This document shows, piece by piece, positions 58,132-64,000 of a DNA stretch of 64,000 bases. A model generated the notes under the pieces. That model searched no databases. It was given only the letters and a program-made list of their open reading frames with translations, and was not told the origin of the DNA. The stretch is taken from the NCBI GenBank assembly GCA_045226015.1, contig JBGVBY010000004.1, forward strand, positions 1 to 64,000. The letters run 5' to 3'. The number at the start of each line of letters is the position of its first letter. The stretch's first letter is position 1. The DNA comes from UBA2450 sp045226015 (GTDB lineage: Bacteria; Bacillota_I; Bacilli_A; RFN20; CAG-826). Both the position numbers and the translations under genes were made by a program.

Positions 58132-60368
58132 TATTCATCTTCTCCTTTCAAACTTGGGTTAATCGCATCACGTAATCCATTACCAAACAAGTTAAATGAA
58201 ATCATCACAAGGGCAATAACTACAGATGGGAATAGTAATTGATATGGGTGATCAAATAGTTGTGATTGGTTATCTGACAAGATAACACCTAAACTACTCA
58301 TTCCCTTAAATCCTAATCCTAAATAAGAGATGGTTGCTTCAGAGAAGATAACACTAGGAATCATTAAGACTGCACCAGTGATAATTGTACCCATCGCGTT
58401 AGGAAGGATGTGTTTTGCAATAAGTCGAGCGTCGCTCGCGCCTAATGTACGAGACGCAAGAACATATTCTCTACCTCTAAATCTATAGAACTGTGTACGA
58501 GTTGTACTAGCAGTGCCAATCCAACCAGTCAAACATAAGGCAATTGCAAATGTCACGAATGTTTGTCCAGCTTTTAATATGATAAGTGTCATTAAGACAA
58601 TCCATGGTAAACCACTAAGAATATCAGTGATACGTTCCATAACTAAGTCGACAGTACCACCGAAGTAACCACTAATAGCACCATAGATTAAGCCGAAAAC
58701 GAAGCAGACTGCGAAGGTAATAACACCAAGTAATAAGGAGTTTCTTAAACCTTCGAAGACATATTTGAACATGTCGTATCCACTATTATCAGTACCAAAG
58801 AGGAACTTTGGCATGCTGGTTCTACCAAGCATCTTATAGTTAAGAACAGATAACTTAATATCCCAAGATGTATAACCAATATCGGTAGTTTGACCAATAG
58901 ATACATCATCTGGAGTTAATCCAACAATTGAACTAACAATAATTGGGCATCTATCGTTATAAACAACAATGATATTGCCGTTATGTGCATCACAGAATTC
59001 ATTCCATGCATCAACATCAACGATAGGATCTTCAGCGGATTCATAATCAAGTACAATACCATAATCAATCCAACCATAAGCTTTCCAATCATCTAATGTT
59101 GATTCACCGATATAGGCAACTCTAGGTCCAAATGCAGCAGCATATGAATCATATTTAAATGAAGCATACACACATTTGCCAAGATAGACACCAGAGAAAT
59201 ATCTGTCACTTGGAGTTGTCCAATAACCGATATTTGTGTAAGTAAGCATCTCGGTTTTCATTGTGGTTTTACGAGATGTGAATTCCATAGCGTTATTAAA
59301 ACTAATACCAACAATATCAACCATATCTCCAGACAAGGTTTCAACTTTAGTAATTTCACTAGAGAAGAAGGCTTGTTGTTTTATATCATCAGAGTTAGTT
59401 GTAATCTCTAAATTTCTAACAAGCGCACAAATGTTCTTATCGGCGTCTAAATCACTATCAGGAATAACTCTTAATCTGAAATAGAAATCACTGATAATTC
59501 TTTCTTTTTTATCAGGATCTGGATCAGTGTTGTCTCTAATGATTTTACTGATATCAATTGGATCTGTTTCACTTGCGTCTAAACTTGGATCATTAACTCC
59601 AATGTTATGAGCTTGCTTATATTCAGTAATTTCAAGAATTGTATCTTCGGTTTCACCAGGTTTATGGAAAACGAATTCAAGTGCAACTTTACCAATTGAG
59701 AAATTAACAGGTGCAGTTGCTCCTGGAGCGTATTCTTGAAGTTTTGCCAAATCAGCAGTATCAAACTTAGTTAAAAGAAGTTGATCAACATCAGCATCTA
59801 ATGTGAATGAAACATAACTTAATTCAGCAGGAGAACAAGACTCCATAGTGGCTTCAGTGGCTTTATATTCAGAATAATAACCAAATTCAAGATAGCCATC
59901 TTTACCATATTTAGAAGGGTTGTTTGTCAACACTTCACCAGTATATTGAATGGTGTCTTGTTGAATACCTTCTAAAGTATAGTTATCTGGATCAGGAAGT
60001 CCTGTTTCAGTATCAATAGCAGCTTCTTTAACAAGCTTAGTGCCATCCCAGAATCCACCACCATCAAATAATTTTGGTTCGAGGTTTTTGTATTCAGGGG
60101 CTAAAGAACCACTAACTTTTTCACTACTGAAAATTGGGACAAAGATAGATAAGAGGACTAAGGCGCCTAAAATATAAGCAGCAACGACAGAACTCTTATT
60201 CTTTCTAAATCTCTTAAGGGAATCTTTAAAGAATGTTGTTGGCTTTGTTTGGAATTTTTGTTCGTGAATGGAATCGTCAGCGACCGCGAGAGTGAAATCT
60301 TCTTTTTTGATTTCAGGATCACGGGCTTCTTCTGGAAGTTCTACTAATTCAAAATCTTTGTCTTCCAT
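58131..60368 (-). CDS. oppC: Oligopeptide ABC transporter permease OppC with large extracytoplasmic insertion
   Basis: 745 residues against about 300-350. The cytoplasmic N-terminus (1-45) and first helix (about 47-66) are normal. About 450 residues then intervene (68-520) before the five-helix transport domain, which begins LFGTDNSGYDMFKYVFEGLRNS near 523, as OppC does after its first helix. The EAA loop is VLASRTLGASDARLIAKHILPNAMG. The inserted region should be outside the cell. It is rich in Asp, Thr and aromatic residues and resembles no domain I recognise; peptide capture or contact with OppA are possibilities. Confidence 0.92.
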   Translation of the reverse strand: MEDKDFELVELPEEARDPEIKKEDFTLAVADDSIHEQKFQTKPTTFFKDSLKRFRKNKSSVVAAYILGALVLLSIFVPIFSSEKVSGSLAPEYKNLEPKLFDGGGFWDGTKLVKEAAIDTETGLPDPDNYTLEGIQQDTIQYTGEVLTNNPSKYGKDGYLEFGYYSEYKATEATMESCSPAELSYVSFTLDADVDQLLLTKFDTADLAKLQEYAPGATAPVNFSIGKVALEFVFHKPGETEDTILEITEYKQAHNIGVNDPSLDASETDPIDISKIIRDNTDPDPDKKERIISDFYFRLRVIPDSDLDADKNICALVRNLEITTNSDDIKQQAFFSSEITKVETLSGDMVDIVGISFNNAMEFTSRKTTMKTEMLTYTNIGYWTTPSDRYFSGVYLGKCVYASFKYDSYAAAFGPRVAYIGESTLDDWKAYGWIDYGIVLDYESAEDPIVDVDAWNEFCDAHNGNIIVVYNDRCPIIVSSIVGLTPDDVSIGQTTDIGYTSWDIKLSVLNYKMLGRTSMPKFLFGTDNSGYDMFKYVFEGLRNSLLLGVITFAVCFVFGLIYGAISGYFGGTVDLVMERITDILSGLPWIVLMTLIILKAGQTFVTFAIALCLTGWIGTASTTRTQFYRFRGREYVLASRTLGASDARLIAKHILPNAMGTIITGAVLMIPSVIFSEATISYLGLGFKGMSSLGVILSDNQSQLFDHPYQLLFPSVVIALVMISFNLFGNGLRDAINPSLKGEDE

Positions 60369-61414
60369 TATTTCTTTTCTCCCATTCTGATACGAGGATC
60401 AATAAAGCCATACGATAAGTCAAGGACGATACCAGCGAGTAAGCCAACAGTAACGAAAATCGCCATATCAACCATTAACACGTTATAGTCTTTCGTGTTG
60501 ATTGCTTGAATGTATAATCCACCGATTCCAGGAATGGAGTATAACTTTTCAAGAATCATAGAACCACCAAAGATACCAATAAATTCAGCAAGAATACTTG
60601 GTAAGATTGGAACGAATGCATTTTTTAAAGCGTGTCTCGTAATCGCTTGGTTTTTGGTTAAACCTTTTGTTCTAGCGAGTAAGAGATATTCTGAAGACAT
60701 AACTTCACATAGCTCCGCTCTAACAAAACGTGTGTAACCACAAATACTACCAAATGATAAAGACATCACCGGAATAATATAACCTAGGAATTTGTTCATA
60801 GATGTGTCTGCTGGAGACGGCCACTTAGGCGGTAGTAGCTCGTTCTGGAAGCAGAATATATACATAAGAAAGGAAATAACAACGAAGGAAGGAATGGAAA
60901 TAAAGATCATAACCATTGTGGAAATAAAATGGTCGATCCAGGTGTTTTTCTTTAAACCAGCAAGAATACCTAAACCAATACCGAGTGGAACTGAAACAAT
61001 AACCGCGACGATATTGATATACATTGATGTTGGTAATTTTCTAGCGATAATCTCTAGCGCTGAGCTTTCAGGTTCGATCTTAATAGAGATACCCCAGTCA
61101 AAACGAGTAAAAATATTTCCTAACCAAGAGAAATATTGTTCAAGAATTGGTCTTGCATAGAAATATTCATCCGCACCATAGTTATGGAACTCCGCCAGGA
61201 TTTTTCCATACTTTGCCGGGTCTTGAGGCGTATTAAAACATACAACATATCCAAAATCTTGTTGCTGTAAGAAGAAAGCACGAATAACGTTCTCTTTACT
61301 TCCTGCGGCAGCGGCAGAAATTGGTAACGACCTAACTAGCAAAAAGGTGAAAGATAAAATAATGAATGCAGTAACCAAAGCTAAGATAATTCTTTTAATT
61401 GAATACTTAAGCAT
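60368..61414 (-). CDS. oppB: Oligopeptide ABC transporter permease OppB
   Basis: 348 residues, near the family norm of 300-350. The N-terminal helix is followed by an extracytoplasmic stretch (about 35-115) and five further membrane helices. The EAA-type loop is LLARTKGLTKNQAITRHALKNAFVPILPS, and the C-terminal helix region LDLSYGFIDPRIRMG is typical. It is the first gene of oppBCDF, with its own promoter and GGAAGG before the ATG. It overlaps oppC by one base. Confidence 0.95.
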   Translation of the reverse strand: MLKYSIKRIILALVTAFIILSFTFLLVRSLPISAAAAGSKENVIRAFFLQQQDFGYVVCFNTPQDPAKYGKILAEFHNYGADEYFYARPILEQYFSWLGNIFTRFDWGISIKIEPESSALEIIARKLPTSMYINIVAVIVSVPLGIGLGILAGLKKNTWIDHFISTMVMIFISIPSFVVISFLMYIFCFQNELLPPKWPSPADTSMNKFLGYIIPVMSLSFGSICGYTRFVRAELCEVMSSEYLLLARTKGLTKNQAITRHALKNAFVPILPSILAEFIGIFGGSMILEKLYSIPGIGGLYIQAINTKDYNVLMVDMAIFVTVGLLAGIVLDLSYGFIDPRIRMGEKK

Positions 61415-61462
61415 TATTCTTTCCTTCCTTTCCCATTTGTTTTATAAACAAATTGTTTGTCT

Positions 61463-61491
61463 ATTATATATTAGTAGGTTTTTATTATCAA
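61463..61491 (-). promoter_or_regulatory. Promoter of oppBCDF
   Basis: Minus-strand TTGATA (61491-61486) and TATAAT (61468-61463) are 17 bases apart, about 50 bases before the oppB ATG. An 11-bp inverted repeat arm fills the spacer. Confidence 0.75.
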
Positions 61492-61526
61492 CAATTCGTT
61501 ATAAATAAAAGATTTATAAAAACCTA
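61475..61526. promoter_or_regulatory. Inverted repeat overlapping the opp promoter
   Basis: TAGGTTTTTAT (61475-61485) and ATAAAAACCTA (61516-61526) are perfect 11-bp arms 30 bases apart. The first arm is the -10/-35 spacer of the oppB promoter and the second lies upstream. This could be a two-site operator or a long mRNA hairpin. Confidence 0.45.
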
Positions 61527-61546
61527 ATAATAACACTATTGTAGTA

Positions 61547-61574
61547 TAAAAAAGACACTTCACGAGGAAGTGTC
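61547..61574 (-). terminator. Terminator after the oppA-lipoprotein genes
   Basis: GACACTTC (61554-61561) and GAAGTGTC (61567-61574) form a perfect 8-bp stem with a TTTTTTATAC tract on the minus strand. It separates oppA and the lipoprotein from oppB. Confidence 0.8.
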
Positions 61575-61598
61575 AAATTTTTAGAATTATTCTTTCGA

Positions 61599-62819
61599 TT
61601 ATAAATCAGAAATTGAATAGACTCTTTGATATTGTTCTTTGACTGGGAAGTCGACTTCTTCGAGTGAATAATCATTCACTTGATCGAAGTATAATTGATA
61701 TGAATAATTATCATCACCGACTTTATAGTCATAGCTAAGGTCAGTAATTTCTTTACTGAATAAGCCATCAACCCAGCTTTCTTGGAACGCTTCATATCCA
61801 GAAATTGGAGTTCCAGCAGGTGCTTCAAACGCACTTTCATCTGCAGGACCTAAGGTTCCGAAGCTACCTTCTCTATATGAGAAATAGGTTAATGAACTAA
61901 TATCTTTACCATTTTCAAGGTATTCACCTAAGAAAACATTTTGGAAACTACCATATTTCTTGAAATCGTTGAATTCATCACCGTTATATAAATATGTTCT
62001 ATTGAAACCGGAATCATATACATCGGTGGCAATTTTTCTTCCTCTAGTGAAGAAGGCATCAAGCACCATGCATAAGATTTCATAACGGTCATATTTACCA
62101 GCGTAGACAGTTGTGTCTAATTCATGGAAACGATGTTTCACGTTATCATCGGCTTTGAAGATTGTACATTGATAATCTTCACCAATGCTGAATGCGTAAT
62201 AAACATAAGAATAGTTGGAGAAGGATTCACCTAAGACTCTAGTTTCAATTCTTTGAGATAAAGAGAAGAAACCATCTTTATGAGAAACTTCATAAACTGA
62301 TTCAAGCATGTTGTAACGGAATTCATGACCATTTTTAATAGTCGCGTATTTATTATTAGCAACTTGTTTAACAATCTCTGGTTCAGTCAAATTAGCATTT
62401 TGATAATTGATGATAGATTTTGTGAAAACAGTTGCGTTATCTAAAGCGGCCTTTTTAGTGTTATTTAAAACACTTTGAACAACGATTGGGATTTCTTTAA
62501 AGACTTCATCTTCATAAGAAATAATCAAATTAGTTCTACCAGCTTTAAGTCCTGTCACTGCCTTATTAGCGTATCTAGCAATAGAAGTATCTTCGACTTT
62601 AACATCAAACACACTACTACGCGCTTCGATTGGCTTAATAACGTAACTAACGTCTGCAACTTGACCAGCACTAATAACAACACAATCGGTACTAGTTTTG
62701 ATTTGTGTAGGACGATATTGATAAGGAGTGACATTACTAATCACGCTTGTGGTGGCACTACAGCCACCAGCAGCGAGAACAGTTGTTAATCCGATTAGTG
62801 AAAGAAATGTTTTTTTCAT
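61599..62819 (-). CDS. Lipoprotein of unknown function in the opp locus
   Basis: 406 residues. The signal peptide is MKKTFLSLIGLTTVLAAGGC with a lipobox Cys at 20. Residues about 45-115 look like a BIG2-type Ig module (VEDTSIARYANKAVTGLKAGRTNLIISYED). The remaining 290 residues are acidic and aromatic-rich with no family that I recognise and no catalytic motif. It starts 19 bases after oppA, with GGAGG before the ATG. It is followed by a terminator, so it shares a transcript with oppA rather than oppB. A partner of the binding protein at the cell surface is the likeliest role. Confidence 0.75.
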   Translation of the reverse strand: MKKTFLSLIGLTTVLAAGGCSATTSVISNVTPYQYRPTQIKTSTDCVVISAGQVADVSYVIKPIEARSSVFDVKVEDTSIARYANKAVTGLKAGRTNLIISYEDEVFKEIPIVVQSVLNNTKKAALDNATVFTKSIINYQNANLTEPEIVKQVANNKYATIKNGHEFRYNMLESVYEVSHKDGFFSLSQRIETRVLGESFSNYSYVYYAFSIGEDYQCTIFKADDNVKHRFHELDTTVYAGKYDRYEILCMVLDAFFTRGRKIATDVYDSGFNRTYLYNGDEFNDFKKYGSFQNVFLGEYLENGKDISSLTYFSYREGSFGTLGPADESAFEAPAGTPISGYEAFQESWVDGLFSKEITDLSYDYKVGDDNYSYQLYFDQVNDYSLEEVDFPVKEQYQRVYSISDL

Positions 62820-62838
62820 ATATTACATTCCTCCCAAA

Positions 62839-64000
62839 TTATTTTTGAGCAAAGTGAGCAGATAATGCTCTAGTTGGTTGTTGATCCTTACTCTTAGCAG
62901 CGGTAATGAAGTTTTCAACTGTATTACCTCCACCAATAACGTAAGAATAGTGAACATCAACATCCCAATAGATGCCATAGTTACCATAAGTAAAGAGGTG
63001 TCTTAATTCATCTTCTTTTCTTATGTAATCTGGATCATCATAGTGACCAATGTATTGGTTTCTAAGTTGAGTGTATAAGACTTGAACAGATTGTAAATTG
63101 AAGAGGTCTTCATTAATTTGTTCGCAAACACCTAATGATAAATCAAATTTTAATTCTTCAATATTACCTTGCGCGTCAAAGACTTTAATGATGTCTTCTC
63201 CAGTAATTTCTAAGCCTTCAGAACCAAGAATGTTAACTTGAATCTTTTCAACATTAAATTCAATTCCTAAACCTTCAACTTTAGCAAAGACAGTAGGAAC
63301 ACGGACTCTACCACCATTTCTTAAGTCACCACCAACAAGAATTTCTTCTGTAGATGGATCAACAGGGTTAGTTAAGTAGCATTCGTTAACTGCTTTAGTT
63401 TCTTCTCCACCAGTAGCAATGACACCGTGATCACCAGCAGCCCATAAAGCATCGTAAGACCAGCTGCAGCCGTCATAGACGATTGGGTTGTTGTCATCAA
63501 CTTTACTTGTATCAGCACCCCAGTTAAGGGTGAATCCACTAGAGTTGTTACTCTTAAGAACTTCTAAGAAGTTAAGAGGATTGAGAGTGTTACCACTAAT
63601 AGCACCGAAGCCTAAGTCAAATCTACCGATTTGTAAGTGTTGATCGTAAACTTCTTCCCAAAGGGTAACGTATGGGTTGTTAACTTTTAAGTTAACACCA
63701 AAGCTTGTACCAACAGCGTTAAAGGCTTTTTCCATGTAGTAAGCAATATCGATACCATATTCTTTTGGATCGGTAGAGCTCATCCACCAAATATCGATTT
63801 CAATAGTTGTTGGATTACTTGGAGTACCAACATCGATCTTACCACCATCGATTAATTCACGAATAGCGGTTCTAAAATAACTCTTAGCGTTATTTTCATC
63901 ATAGCCGTATTTACCATCAGTTGGATCAATACCAAATGATCTTAAAGCAGCAGCGTGATATTCGGTGTTGTTATAGCTTCTCTTAGTTGGATCTGGATTT
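62839..64000 (-). CDS. oppA: Oligopeptide-binding protein OppA, C-terminal part (start outside window)
   Basis: At least 386 residues of an extracytoplasmic solute-binding protein of family 5; the frame is open to the window edge. RSYNNTEYHAAALRSFGIDP, FRTAIRELIDGGKIDVGTP and the family-typical QIGRFDLGFGAISGNTLNPLNFLEVL can be read. The C-terminal part is less conserved and longer than usual, with a predicted beta-rich segment. It presents peptides to OppBC. The ATG at 63783 is internal. The lipoprotein gene follows after 19 bases. Confidence 0.88.
   Translation of the reverse strand, partial: NPDPTKRSYNNTEYHAAALRSFGIDPTDGKYGYDENNAKSYFRTAIRELIDGGKIDVGTPSNPTTIEIDIWWMSSTDPKEYGIDIAYYMEKAFNAVGTSFGVNLKVNNPYVTLWEEVYDQHLQIGRFDLGFGAISGNTLNPLNFLEVLKSNNSSGFTLNWGADTSKVDDNNPIVYDGCSWSYDALWAAGDHGVIATGGEETKAVNECYLTNPVDPSTEEILVGGDLRNGGRVRVPTVFAKVEGLGIEFNVEKIQVNILGSEGLEITGEDIIKVFDAQGNIEELKFDLSLGVCEQINEDLFNLQSVQVLYTQLRNQYIGHYDDPDYIRKEDELRHLFTYGNYGIYWDVDVHYSYVIGGGNTVENFITAAKSKDQQPTRALSAHFAQK

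Noticed and set aside
63783..63785. ATG 63783 as the start of oppA
   Set aside because: The frame continues open to the window edge with typical binding-protein sequence upstream.
1..64000. Mollicute genetic code (TGA as tryptophan)
   Set aside because: TGA ends several genes at the expected places (20396, 25070, 44853) and tryptophans are TGG.
1..64000. Prophage, insertion sequence, integron or CRISPR array
   Set aside because: No integrase, transposase, phage structural gene, Cas gene or regularly spaced repeat was seen; gene order is housekeeping throughout.

Overview
The window is chromosomal DNA from a low-GC Gram-positive bacterium. The gene set and order are those of Bacilli: gpsB-rnpB, pgsA-cinA-recA-rny-ymdB-miaB-ricA, dnaD-nth, recU, the RNA polymerase delta subunit, der-cmk and mfd-rqcP-tilS-ftsH-dusB-lysS. 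The oligopeptide transporter subunits are swollen by insertions of a kind also known in Mollicutes. TGA is nevertheless used as a stop codon (for example at 20396, 25070 and 44853), so the code is the standard bacterial one. I infer an anaerobic, fermentative, probably gut-associated and uncultured lineage of Bacilli close to the Mollicutes. I see no phage, insertion sequence or CRISPR array.

Layout. 1-1075: 3' end of pgi, then a five-gene tRNA cluster (Val, Tyr, Gln, Lys, Leu). 1074-5893: fermentation operon rex-adhE-[FeFe] hydrogenase, preceded by a promoter flanked by two copies of a palindrome. 5896-9922: a VanZ-like protein and a heterodimeric ABC exporter. 9975-11169: a choline-kinase-like protein fused to a NifU-type domain, followed one base later by tRNA-Gln. 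11211-17537: a CFI-box protein, two pAp-phosphatase-type enzymes, rpoE, argS, ispF, ychF. 17607-22495: two fused ATPase-FtsX permeases. 22554-32267: fhs, miaA, ricA, miaB, ymdB, rny, recA, cinA (C-terminal domain only), pgsA, rnpB, gpsB. 32354-32601: a regulatory leader and a tiny membrane peptide. 32737-36347: exonuclease, recU, nth, dnaD, a half-length CCA-adding-type enzyme, HU. 36405-48901: der, cmk, a small membrane protein, lysS, dusB, ftsH, tilS, rqcP, mfd, pth. 48983-54662: a DUF368 membrane protein and two secreted lipoprotein peptidases. 54842-64000: oppF, oppD, oppC, oppB, a lipoprotein and the C-terminal part of oppA.

How the parts fit. Rex, AdhE and the hydrogenase form one NADH/ferredoxin disposal unit. 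The surface peptidases (clostripain-like and M6-like, each predicted to be lipid-anchored) probably supply peptides to the Opp transporter downstream. The recA-rny-ymdB-miaB-ricA run joins DNA repair with RNA turnover and tRNA modification.

The most unusual points are these. A block of about 40 nt is shared by recA, the FtsX-type exporter and the leader of the tiny membrane peptide. That leader can fold into a long hairpin that would hide a perfect ribosome binding site. The kinase-NifU fusion is an architecture I do not recognise. mfd appears to begin at ACG, one base change from ATG. Coiled-coil insertions sit at different places in OppD and OppF. A nested hairpin covers the hydrogenase ribosome binding site.
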